Of a stretch of 64,000 nt of DNA, positions 26,867-35,195 are shown one piece after another; positions within the stretch are counted from its first letter, which is position 1; each line of letters opens with the position of its first letter. The notes below the pieces were generated by a model, which worked only from the letters and a program-made list of their open reading frames with translations, searched no databases and was not told the origin of the DNA. This DNA is from Berkiella sp964606325. Its GTDB lineage: Bacteria; Pseudomonadota; Gammaproteobacteria; Berkiellales; Berkiellaceae. A program made the position numbers and the translations under genes. The stretch lies in NCBI GenBank assembly GCA_964606325.1, contig CAZSGE010000008.1:1-64000 (forward strand), in the 5' to 3' direction.

Positions 26867-27688
26867 TCATATCCAACCTTGCTTAAACACGTATCCCTTG
26901 TAAACATGCTTATCTAACCAAGAAAAGGTTTCTTTGAGCAGTTTATCTTGTTGATAAGGCATATTGATAATCACCATGCCTGTGCCTTGCAAACCACTTT
27001 CAGGATTGTCATTAAATCCAGACCACTCACAATACCACACTTTAGTAAGAGAGCTACGCTGAAGTCCTGTTAACAATTGTATATGATGATTTTCTTTTAG
27101 AATGGGGTACCAAATAGCATAGGTACCTTGCGCAAAACGTTCAAAAGACTCATTCACCGCTTTGGCAATGGCTTTATATTCTGTTTTCACTTCATAACTA
27201 GGATCAACTAAAATCAGGCCACGCTTTTCTTTAAAAGGTGTTAAGGCTTTGATAGCTTCAAAAGAATCTCGCTCATGGATCTGCGCCCAATGCTTGAAAT
27301 GCTTTTTTAATTCGGTAATAGCTTGTGGATGTTTTTCAACGCACATTAATCTATCGTTTTCTCTTAAAAAGTGTGCGGCGATTCCGGGTGAGCCAGGATA
27401 CATATGCTTACTGGTTGAAGGATTATATTTGTTAATAACTTCCAGATAAGTTTGTACTAGTGGCGGTGGATTTTCTACTCCGATGAGCTTTCTAAATCCA
27501 TGTTTAAATTCCGTGGTTTTTTGGCTCTCTGGGGCGTGTATATCATACAGGCCTTCACCTGCGTGCAGATCTAAAATCCCTATGGGGGTCTCTTTTTTTT
27601 GTAAAGCAGATAAAATGGCTATCATGACTAAGTGCTTGTGCACATCAGATATGCCACCTGCATGATAGCGGTGCTGATAACTATACAT
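26867..27688 (-). CDS. rlmJ: 23S rRNA (adenine2030-N6)-methyltransferase
   Basis: RlmJ methylates A2030 of 23S rRNA. The start YSYQHRYHAGGISDVHKH is the family's signature N terminus. LDLHAGEGLYD is the SAM-binding loop, and LILVDPSYE is the catalytic DPPY motif with Ser in place of the second Pro. Choosing the ATG at 27688 instead of an upstream in-frame start gives 273 residues, close to E. coli (280), and makes the gene overlap the end of nhaD by 8 bases, which fits coupled translation. Confidence 0.94.
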   Translation of the reverse strand: MYSYQHRYHAGGISDVHKHLVMIAILSALQKKETPIGILDLHAGEGLYDIHAPESQKTTEFKHGFRKLIGVENPPPLVQTYLEVINKYNPSTSKHMYPGSPGIAAHFLRENDRLMCVEKHPQAITELKKHFKHWAQIHERDSFEAIKALTPFKEKRGLILVDPSYEVKTEYKAIAKAVNESFERFAQGTYAIWYPILKENHHIQLLTGLQRSSLTKVWYCEWSGFNDNPESGLQGTGMVIINMPYQQDKLLKETFSWLDKHVYKGYVFKQGWI

Positions 27689-29006
27689 AAAACAACTTAT
27701 TATTAATGATGATATGGACAAGAATGGCGCCAAAGTAACCTAAAGCTATTGCCCAAGTCCATTTTAAATGGCTCATAAACGTATATTGACCTTTGGCTTG
27801 CCCCATTAGGGCAACACCGGCTGCTGAGCCAATCGAAAGAAGACTTCCACCAATACCAGTGGTGAGTGTAATCAGCAACCATTGACCTTCAGACATTTGC
27901 GGATTCATGGTGAGTACGGCGTACATCAGCGGAATATTGTCTATGATGGCTGATAAGATCCCGATGATAACGTTCGCAGGTGTTTGCTGGTAAGCATTGC
28001 CTAGCGTACTACCTAATTGGGTATACATCAGATCAGAGGCAATATGTAAATATCCGAAAGCGGCCAAACCGCCGACGCACAATACGACACCATAAAAAAA
28101 CAACAAAGTATCCCATTCAATGCGGTTAATATTTTCAAACACATTAAATGGCTCTTCGTTATTTTTATTTTTCTTTAAATAATAGCTGAAGAATTTGAGA
28201 TAAGCTAAGCCCATCATCATGCCGACCGTCGGTGGGAGATGATAAAAATTATGCAGCAATACAGCTGTTGTGATGGTTAATAAAAATAAACAAACCATCC
28301 ATAATCCACCGCGTGCAATTTTTACAGAATGGCTTAGTGGCTGTGGTTTTGCTTTTGGGATAGCAAACTGCATAAAAAAGGCTGGAATAATAAAACTGAA
28401 TACACATGGAATAAATAATTTAAAGAAATTGCTAAAAGGTAATACGCCCTTTTGCCAAACCATTAAGGTCGTTATATCGCCAAATGGGCAAAAAGCTCCG
28501 CCAGCGTTAGCGCCAATCACAATATTAATACAAGCTACCGCAATAAAACGCGGTTGATTTTGACCAACGGCCATAATAATGGCACACATGACTAAGGCAG
28601 TGGTTAGGTTATCTGCTACAGGGGAAATGAAAAAGGCTAACCAACCTGTTATCCAAAAAAGCTGGCGAAAGCTAAACTGTTTTCGCACTAGCCAGCAGCG
28701 GAGTGCTTCAAAGACTCTTCGTTCTTCCATAGCATTGACATAAGTCATCGCTACTAGCAAAAATAGTAAGAGTTCAGCATATTCTAGTAAGTTATGCCTT
28801 ACAGCAAGTGTGGCCTCGTCGCTTAATCCTTTTGTTTTGGCGGCAACTGCTACTAATACCCATATTACCCCTGCGGCAAAAACGACAGGTTTGGATTTAG
28901 GTAAGCTAATGAGTTCTTCGCTCATGACTAATATGTAAGCAAGTACGAAGACAAAAATAGATGTCATGCCAAGAAGCGAGCTGGTCATCTGAAGATCGAG
29001 TGACAT
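27681..29006 (-). CDS. nhaD: NhaD-type sodium:proton antiporter
   Basis: This is an inner-membrane protein of the ArsB/NhaD (ion transporter) superfamily with about 11-12 hydrophobic segments and 441 residues. Typical NhaD stretches are visible, including GWLAFFISPVADNLTTALVMC, NIVIGANAGGAFCPFGDITTLMVWQKG and SAIIDNIPLMYAVL, which form the conserved ion-binding hairpins. It would exchange Na+ or Li+ for protons. It starts 2 bases from the MFS gene's end and overlaps rlmJ at its 3' end, so the minus-strand genes from here likely form one transcript. Confidence 0.9.
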   Translation of the reverse strand: MSLDLQMTSSLLGMTSIFVFVLAYILVMSEELISLPKSKPVVFAAGVIWVLVAVAAKTKGLSDEATLAVRHNLLEYAELLLFLLVAMTYVNAMEERRVFEALRCWLVRKQFSFRQLFWITGWLAFFISPVADNLTTALVMCAIIMAVGQNQPRFIAVACINIVIGANAGGAFCPFGDITTLMVWQKGVLPFSNFFKLFIPCVFSFIIPAFFMQFAIPKAKPQPLSHSVKIARGGLWMVCLFLLTITTAVLLHNFYHLPPTVGMMMGLAYLKFFSYYLKKNKNNEEPFNVFENINRIEWDTLLFFYGVVLCVGGLAAFGYLHIASDLMYTQLGSTLGNAYQQTPANVIIGILSAIIDNIPLMYAVLTMNPQMSEGQWLLITLTTGIGGSLLSIGSAAGVALMGQAKGQYTFMSHLKWTWAIALGYFGAILVHIIINNKLFYV

Positions 29007-29008
29007 AA

Positions 29009-30289
29009 TTACTTACCTGTACAAGTAGCGTTTTCTTTAATAAAAAAGGTTAATGCTATCGCTAGCAACAAACATACAGGCAAGACACTAAAAGCAAGAT
29101 GATAGTCTTCAATTAGTGCCATGCCTTCATGTTGGCATTTGAGGGTGTGTAAAAGCCAGCCAATGCCATGCTGCATAAGTCCACCAAACGCCATGATAAC
29201 CATATTCGTAAAGCCAATAGCTGCGCCTTGTGCCCAATCAGGATGTAATCTGGTAATTAATGTAAACGAAAGCAACATGTTGGAAGTTAAGACACCATAG
29301 CTAAACAACATAATATATAAATTGGTAAAAGCTAAATCGTTCCAATATAAAAACATTGAAAGTAGCGTTAAAGCGCCAAACGTTGAAAAAGCCATAAAAC
29401 GAAGTTTGTGTTGGATTTTTGTCATGGCCCATCCGATGACTGCGCCACCAACAGCTGTTCCGATAAAAATAGTATGCGTAATAGCAGAAGCTTCAGGCGC
29501 ACTAATATCGTAGGTTATCTTAAGGTATTCGACGCCCCACATTTCTGGTAGTGCGACAATCGGCGCTACGAGTAGAGCACTAAAGATGGCAATTAGCCAT
29601 GATTGAGGGCAGCGAACCACAATCTTTAAACCAGATAAGACACTTAAATGAGTTAATTTTTGCTGTTCTCGTTTACTGATGGGTTTATCATGTAAAAATA
29701 GCCACATCATGACAGTGATAAACAGGCCAGCAAAACTCACCAGCATCATGACATGATGCCAACCAAAGGTTTGCACTAAACTTGCCAGTGGTTTTCCACC
29801 TGATAAGGCACCCATCGTACCAAAGAAATTGGTTAATCCTACAACCAGAGGAAATGAACTTACAGCCAACCATTGGCCGCCGATTTTAAGACAGCCAACA
29901 AATGCAAACGCTGAACCCATGCCAATCATAAAACGGCTTATTTGGGCAACAGATGCGCTTGAAGTCGTTGCGAATAAAAAGCTGCCCAAAGTTAATACGG
30001 TAGATGCGATGACCAATAATCTTTTGGCGCCATATTTGTCGACCAAAACACCGGCAGGTAATTGAAAAGCAGCATAAGCATAAAAATACATAGCACCAAT
30101 CAATCCTAGTTGGTGCTCATTAACACTAAAGGCAATTCGTAATTCTTCAGTCAGAATACTAGGGACGACGCGATGGATGAATTCATAAGCGTAAAATAAA
30201 GCCGCAATCAACCACAGTGCCCAGCCACCCAAAGCATACCGAGATATGCTTTGCCCTTCATTATGAGCAACAAATTCTTGATTAGCCAT
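29009..30289 (-). CDS. Major facilitator superfamily transporter
   Basis: This 426-residue protein has about 12 membrane segments. The motif-A-like loop after segment 2 reads GVLVDKYGAKR, which fits the MFS rule (D-x(2)-G-R/K-R). The N-terminal YEFIHRVVPSIL and the SRFMIGMGSAFAFVGCLK segments resemble MFS carriers common in Legionella and Coxiella. The substrate cannot be inferred from the sequence. It sits between the methionine importer genes and nhaD with 9- and 2-base gaps. Confidence 0.85.
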   Translation of the reverse strand: MANQEFVAHNEGQSISRYALGGWALWLIAALFYAYEFIHRVVPSILTEELRIAFSVNEHQLGLIGAMYFYAYAAFQLPAGVLVDKYGAKRLLVIASTVLTLGSFLFATTSSASVAQISRFMIGMGSAFAFVGCLKIGGQWLAVSSFPLVVGLTNFFGTMGALSGGKPLASLVQTFGWHHVMMLVSFAGLFITVMMWLFLHDKPISKREQQKLTHLSVLSGLKIVVRCPQSWLIAIFSALLVAPIVALPEMWGVEYLKITYDISAPEASAITHTIFIGTAVGGAVIGWAMTKIQHKLRFMAFSTFGALTLLSMFLYWNDLAFTNLYIMLFSYGVLTSNMLLSFTLITRLHPDWAQGAAIGFTNMVIMAFGGLMQHGIGWLLHTLKCQHEGMALIEDYHLAFSVLPVCLLLAIALTFFIKENATCTGK

Positions 30290-30298
30290 TACCGGAGC

Positions 30299-31096
30299 CT
30301 ACCAAGCGGCTATCGCCTGATCAGAAAACAATTTTTTAGCTGCTTGCGACACTTCTTCTGAATGTAGTGCTTGCATTAGTTGTTTGTATTTTTCTTTATC
30401 TTTTTCGCTGCCTCTGACAACGACAATATTGGCGTATGGGGAGTCGCTACCTTCAATAAAAATAGCGTCTTTATTTGGCATGAGTCCTGCTGGGATGGCA
30501 TAGTTTGTATTGATAATCGCTGCATCTAATTCTGTTAATACTCTGGGCAATTGTGCCGCAGCAATTTCTTTAATGACTAACTCTTTAGGATTACTATGTA
30601 TTTTCTTGGGTGTTAATTCCAAATCGTTACTGTTCGTAATCTGAATAAGATTTGCTTTTGCTAGTAGACGTAAAGCTCTGGCTGCATTACTTGGATCGTT
30701 AGGAATGCCAATGGTGGCGCCTTTGGGTAATTCTTCTAAGCTTTTGTGTTTCTTTGAATATATTCCCATAGGGTATATATACATTTTACCGATTGTTTCA
30801 ATAGGATATTTTTGTTTTTCAAGCACCACATCTAAATAGGGTTGATGTTGAAACATGTTAGCATCGATCTCGCCTTCAGCAAGCGCCGTGTTGGGCATAA
30901 TATAGTCTTCAAATGCGATAATTTTTATATTTAAGTCATATTTATCTTTGGCAACTTTTTTGGCAACTTCAACGAGTTCAGTTTCGGGGCCCGAGATAGT
31001 GCCAATATAGATTTCATTGTCAGCACGCTCTTTAGGCGAGCAAGCCGCTAACACTAAGCACAATAAACTAATGAGATAAAATTTTATTCGCAACAT
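30299..31096 (-). CDS. metQ: Methionine ABC transporter substrate-binding lipoprotein
   Basis: MetQ captures methionine in the periplasm for MetNI. The lipoprotein signal LRIKFYLISLLCLVLAAC has a lipobox LAAC, and the NlpA-family body shows IGTISGPETELVE and the ANMFQHQPYLD motif. The ATG at 31096 gives 265 residues and overlaps the end of metI by 29 bases. An upstream frame extension inside metI would add 12 residues that spoil the signal peptide start. Confidence 0.94.
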   Translation of the reverse strand: MLRIKFYLISLLCLVLAACSPKERADNEIYIGTISGPETELVEVAKKVAKDKYDLNIKIIAFEDYIMPNTALAEGEIDANMFQHQPYLDVVLEKQKYPIETIGKMYIYPMGIYSKKHKSLEELPKGATIGIPNDPSNAARALRLLAKANLIQITNSNDLELTPKKIHSNPKELVIKEIAAAQLPRVLTELDAAIINTNYAIPAGLMPNKDAIFIEGSDSPYANIVVVRGSEKDKEKYKQLMQALHSEEVSQAAKKLFSDQAIAAW

Positions 31097-31709
31097 AATC
31101 ACCAACACTTTGAATAATTTGAACAAGGGCAATCATAATGATTACCGTAATTAAGACAACTTCGGTATTGTATCGATAAAAGCCGTAATCGATGGCAAGT
31201 TTGCCTAAGCCCCCGCTGCCATTGAAGCCAGCCATGGCTGAAAAGCCGACTAAGTTTACGAGTGTGAGGGTTAACCCACTTACAATACCCGACATGGATT
31301 CGGGAAGCAATACTTTAGCGATGATCTGAAAGGGCGTTGCCCCCATGGCTTTAGCCGCTTCCAACAAGCCGGTGGGTACATCATTGATAGCAAGTTCCAC
31401 TGTGCGTGCAAAGAATGGTATTGCAGCTAGGGTAAGTGGCACTATCAAAGCTTTTACTTGAATGGAGCTGCCAGCAATCCAACGCGTCAGTGGAATGATC
31501 GCAATCATTAAGATAATAAAAGGAATAGAGCGGGTTGCATTGACTAATGCGCCCAAAACAATATGGGAGAACTTATTTTCCCACAGTTGCCCTTTTTTTG
31601 TTAATGAAAGCGCAATACCAAGAGGCAGGCCAAGGATAGCTGCAAAAAAACCTGAGAAAAACACCATAATACAGGTTTCAAATAGGGCTTTAACGATCTC
31701 GTTGAACAT
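31068..31709 (-). CDS. metI: Methionine ABC transporter permease
   Basis: This is the permease of the methionine importer, with about five membrane segments in 213 residues, the usual size. The EAA loop AAKAMGATPFQIIAKVLLPES is visible near residue 140. It overlaps metN at its start by 20 bases and metQ at its end by 29 bases, so the three genes are a tightly packed operon in the order N-I-Q. Confidence 0.95.
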   Translation of the reverse strand: MFNEIVKALFETCIMVFFSGFFAAILGLPLGIALSLTKKGQLWENKFSHIVLGALVNATRSIPFIILMIAIIPLTRWIAGSSIQVKALIVPLTLAAIPFFARTVELAINDVPTGLLEAAKAMGATPFQIIAKVLLPESMSGIVSGLTLTLVNLVGFSAMAGFNGSGGLGKLAIDYGFYRYNTEVVLITVIIMIALVQIIQSVGDYVANKILSH

Positions 31710-32733
31710 AACCTAAAATCTCTACATGTAAACCATTGCGTTCAAGAAAGCTGATACTCTTTTCAACATTGGCTCTATCACCTCGGATCTCCACTATCAT
31801 CACACCCACGATTTCATCTTGAATGGTTTCGATGTTTCCTTGAAGAATGTTGATGTTGATATGGTATTGCTGAATCAAATAGCCAATGATTGGTTGTGAG
31901 GCGGACTCACCGTGATAAGCAATTCTAATTAAAGTGCCAGTATCTTTTTCGTGGCTTGCTTGCAACATATCTTTGATAACCCGCGGGATCTCCATTCGTG
32001 AAGATGCTTTCACCAAATCTTTTGCTACTTGGGTATGTGGATCGGTAAATAATTCAACTACAGAGCGCTGTTCAATGATTTCACCTTGGTGAATAACACC
32101 AACGCGATGGCATAAATTTTTTACCACATCCATTTCATGTGTGATAAGCAAAATAGTAATGCCTAACTCATGATTGATGGATCTTAATAGATCTAAAATG
32201 GATAAAGTAGATTGTGGGTCAAGTGAGGATGTCGCTTCATCACACAGCAATACTTTTGGAGAATTTGCTAGGGCTCTGGCAATCGCAACTCTTTGCTTTT
32301 GTCCACCACTTAATTGGCTAGGATATTGTTTGGCATGATTGCCAAGTTCAGTGAGTGAGAGTAGTTCATCCACACGTTGTTTAATTTTGTCTTTATTACA
32401 ACCGGCAAGCTCAAGCGGTAATGCAATATTTTCGACCACAGTACGAGATTGCAGTAAATTAAAATGCTGAAAAATCATGCCCATTTGTCGTCTTGCTTCA
32501 CGCAGCTGAGCGGGATGCATTTCCGTGACACAAGTGCCTTCAATAAGAACATTGCCTTCCGAAGGCTTTTCTAACATGTTGACGCAACGGATAAGGGTAC
32601 TTTTCCCAGCGCCACTTCGACCAATAATGCCGAAGATTTCTTTTGGCTTAACATCTAAATTAATATGCTTGAGGGCAGGGATCTTTACCTGATTCACAAC
32701 ATAGTATTTAGATACATTTCTAATAGAGATCAT
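31690..32733 (-). CDS. metN: Methionine ABC transporter ATP-binding protein
   Basis: MetN powers methionine import. Walker A is GRSGAGKST (about residues 38-46), the signature is LSGGQKQR and Walker B is VLLCDEATSSLD. The C-terminal NIL regulatory domain, which binds methionine and causes transinhibition, is present at about residues 265-345. The ATG at 32733 (ISIRNVSKYY) matches the family start, and a second ATG 15 bases earlier is also possible. I see neither a SAM riboswitch nor a clear MetJ operator in the 48-base gap upstream. Confidence 0.95.
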   Translation of the reverse strand: MISIRNVSKYYVVNQVKIPALKHINLDVKPKEIFGIIGRSGAGKSTLIRCVNMLEKPSEGNVLIEGTCVTEMHPAQLREARRQMGMIFQHFNLLQSRTVVENIALPLELAGCNKDKIKQRVDELLSLTELGNHAKQYPSQLSGGQKQRVAIARALANSPKVLLCDEATSSLDPQSTLSILDLLRSINHELGITILLITHEMDVVKNLCHRVGVIHQGEIIEQRSVVELFTDPHTQVAKDLVKASSRMEIPRVIKDMLQASHEKDTGTLIRIAYHGESASQPIIGYLIQQYHININILQGNIETIQDEIVGVMIVEIRGDRANVEKSISFLERNGLHVEILGYVQRDR

Positions 32734-32796
32734 ATCAGGGGGTCCCATAAATTAGGCAGACATCGTAACACAGCCGATTACTTCAGGGTACTAGCG

Positions 32797-33567
32797 CTAA
32801 CCGGAGGAAGTAAGGACATTGAGGGGATCATCACAAAACAAACCATAAAGCCCTGCGCCCAGAAGTTTTCTGGCAATCTCAGGTGTGTTTACGGTATAGG
32901 CTAGAACAGGGATTTGTTTATCTTTGCAAACGCTAAGAAGTGATTCATTTAAGCTTTCATAACCGCAATGTAGGGCGCTATTGGCAGTTTTGGCCACCAT
33001 TTCTATCATTTGACGAGTACATTTATCATGCAAAAATCCGATAGGCACTTGGGGAAGTTTTTCACGTGTAAGACTTAACAATTCCCAATGAAAACTGGAA
33101 ACCAGAGGCCAGGGTTTATTTTTGGGCCAGTGCTTGATGAGACTGCTGCAAAGCAAGTTAGCTAAAGTTTTTGCGTGATGCTTAGAAGCTCTGGGCGGCA
33201 TTTTAAGTTCGATGTTGGTGTAAAGGCCTAAGCGGTGAAACTCTGGAATCATTTCATCAAAAACCGGAATGGTTTGTTGGTTAAATTGAGGTGTAAACCA
33301 GGAGCCTGCATCCAATTCGCTGAGTTGTTTTAAAGTATGTTCATGAACTAAACCTTGGCCGTTGGTGGTACGCTCTAAAGTATCGTCATGAAATATCACC
33401 AAAGCATCATCCTTGGTAAGTCTTACGTCAAACTCAACCCACTCAATTCCTTGTTGTGCCGCTAATTCAAAACTGGCTCGGGTATTTTCAGGTGCAAGTG
33501 CTGCAACGCCTCGATGCCCAATCAGTCCAGAAGTAGGGGCTTTAGGAGAAAAAGGGAGGTGGGTCAT
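32797..33567 (-). CDS. ugpQ: Glycerophosphodiester phosphodiesterase
   Basis: This enzyme hydrolyses glycerophosphodiesters, the deacylated phospholipids, to glycerol 3-phosphate and an alcohol. The GDPD active-site residues are visible: IGHRGV with His-Arg, APENT with Glu, WVEFDVRLTKD with Glu/Asp and VIFHDDTLERTTNG with the second His. Length of 256 is typical of the cytoplasmic UgpQ form, and there is no signal peptide. AGAGG precedes the ATG. It is the first gene of the minus-strand series and lies 63 bases from metN. Confidence 0.92.
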   Translation of the reverse strand: MTHLPFSPKAPTSGLIGHRGVAALAPENTRASFELAAQQGIEWVEFDVRLTKDDALVIFHDDTLERTTNGQGLVHEHTLKQLSELDAGSWFTPQFNQQTIPVFDEMIPEFHRLGLYTNIELKMPPRASKHHAKTLANLLCSSLIKHWPKNKPWPLVSSFHWELLSLTREKLPQVPIGFLHDKCTRQMIEMVAKTANSALHCGYESLNESLLSVCKDKQIPVLAYTVNTPEIARKLLGAGLYGLFCDDPLNVLTSSG

Positions 33568-33611
33568 TTTTTACCTCTAAATCATCTTAGTAGAACCACC
33601 TTAACACGGGT

Positions 33612-35135
33612 GTGGATGCACACTCAAAGGGTTGGGAACTTTTAGGTGACAAACAAGGTCAGACTTATAAACAATTTAAAAAGTTATCATCCACCATGAC
33701 TAAAGAAACAACCCCCTTTTTAGAAAAAATTCAAAAACAACAGAGCTCATCCTCGGTCCATGTAAGTACTGATTCAATACCAACCCAAATTGTGAATGAT
33801 GAATTGGACGACTACGAGGATGCTATTCCTGTCTTTAAATCAGTAGTTCAAGTAGCTACGCCTTTTTATGACTCATCAGATGAAAATCACAAAAAACAAT
33901 GGGCGTGGGCGAAACAAAAGCAAAACGAAATATTAGAGAAAACTGATAAAATTGCATTTAAAATTCGAGCTAAAGATGTCAGTAAAAATGAAGCGCAAGC
34001 ATTTGGATTTGTAGATACTTTAAAAAACGATTTTATTTCAATTCAATCAGAAGAAGATAGATCGTCAAAACTCTACTGTCTTGCCTCAAGAGGGAATCAT
34101 CTAGATAAGGGAAATTTTGGCAAAGTAAAATTAGCGATGGATGAAGATGGGAATGTTGTCGCCGTAAAGATAATTTTTAGAATAAAGGAGAAAACGCAAG
34201 TTTGCATTGCTAAAACACAGGATGAACTTTTTGAACTAGATTTAGAGAAAACCATGGGTATTTCAAAAGGGGGGTTTAGTAGAGTCTCAGAAACTAAAAA
34301 AGACATTAACTCAAATAAAGTTGCTTTAGGTGAAAATAAAGTAATCGAAAAAGAGTATCAAGTAAAAGAATTTTTAGGGAAGTCGTTAAAAGGTGTTTTA
34401 AAAGATATTCAGGCTGGCAAAACGCCTGATTTTACACCTAAGGAAAAAATTGAAATTGGCATCAAATTGATTGAAGCTGTAAAGAACATGCATGATTTAA
34501 ACATTATTCACAGAGACTTACATGCGGGTAATGTGATGATTCTTCGTGATAATAATGGTCAATTAAAAGTTTCGATTATTGATTTTGGACTTGCTGTCAG
34601 AGTAAAAGATAAAGATAGCGCTTATGTTCAAGATAAATCAAGGGTATACAATTTAGGCTTACTAACCCCAGAACAAGAAACAAAAGTGAATAGTGAAGGA
34701 AGAATTGTTGCAAAAATTGGTACAAAATTTAATAGAGCTACGGATTTGTACTGTATGGGTAAAATTTTGAAGGACAATTTAGGTTTACATTTAGATCTGT
34801 CAGTTTTAGCACCCAATCCACAAGCGCGCGACCCAGAAAAAGATATTATTCATTTAAGAAGCTATACATTTCCTTCTAATAATAGTTTGAGCAGAGCCTC
34901 TTTCTCAACTGATAACTATGCCGTGTTTGAAAGTGAAGCGAATCAATCGATATCAACTGAAAATTATGCCCCCGCTGATTCTCTTAAGCCTAGCAAGCCT
35001 AACACTTCGAGTGAAATAAGGAAGGCCTTCGTACCCGCCAGAGAGGGTTTAAAGAATGACGCAGCCAAAGATAATGATAAAGCCCAACATCCTGTAGCAA
35101 AGAAGACTGATAATAAACCGCAATCTAAGATCTAA
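33612..35135 (+). CDS. Eukaryotic-like Ser/Thr protein kinase, candidate effector
   Basis: The kinase core spans about residues 155-410. It has a glycine loop DKGNFGKVKLA near 165, the ATP-binding Lys186 in VAVKII, the catalytic loop IIHRDLHAGNV with His300 and Asp302, and the metal-binding IIDFGLA with Asp324. All key residues are present, so it should be active. The N terminus (1-150) is polar and Ser/Asp-rich, and the C-terminal 90 residues are disordered. The gene has no membrane segment or PASTA domain, unlike usual bacterial kinases, which favours a host-targeted role. The GTG at 33612 lacks a good ribosome site, so the ATG at 33696 is an alternative start. Confidence 0.85.
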   Translation: MDAHSKGWELLGDKQGQTYKQFKKLSSTMTKETTPFLEKIQKQQSSSSVHVSTDSIPTQIVNDELDDYEDAIPVFKSVVQVATPFYDSSDENHKKQWAWAKQKQNEILEKTDKIAFKIRAKDVSKNEAQAFGFVDTLKNDFISIQSEEDRSSKLYCLASRGNHLDKGNFGKVKLAMDEDGNVVAVKIIFRIKEKTQVCIAKTQDELFELDLEKTMGISKGGFSRVSETKKDINSNKVALGENKVIEKEYQVKEFLGKSLKGVLKDIQAGKTPDFTPKEKIEIGIKLIEAVKNMHDLNIIHRDLHAGNVMILRDNNGQLKVSIIDFGLAVRVKDKDSAYVQDKSRVYNLGLLTPEQETKVNSEGRIVAKIGTKFNRATDLYCMGKILKDNLGLHLDLSVLAPNPQARDPEKDIIHLRSYTFPSNNSLSRASFSTDNYAVFESEANQSISTENYAPADSLKPSKPNTSSEIRKAFVPAREGLKNDAAKDNDKAQHPVAKKTDNKPQSKI

Positions 35136-35195
35136 CCCTTACGGACAGAATTATTGTAAAATAAGGCAAACTTTCCAGCTAGATGTCGATTATTC

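Noticed and set aside
32734..32796. SAM riboswitch or MetJ operator before metN
   Set aside because: The 48-63-base gap shows neither a riboswitch-sized structure nor a repeated MetJ box.
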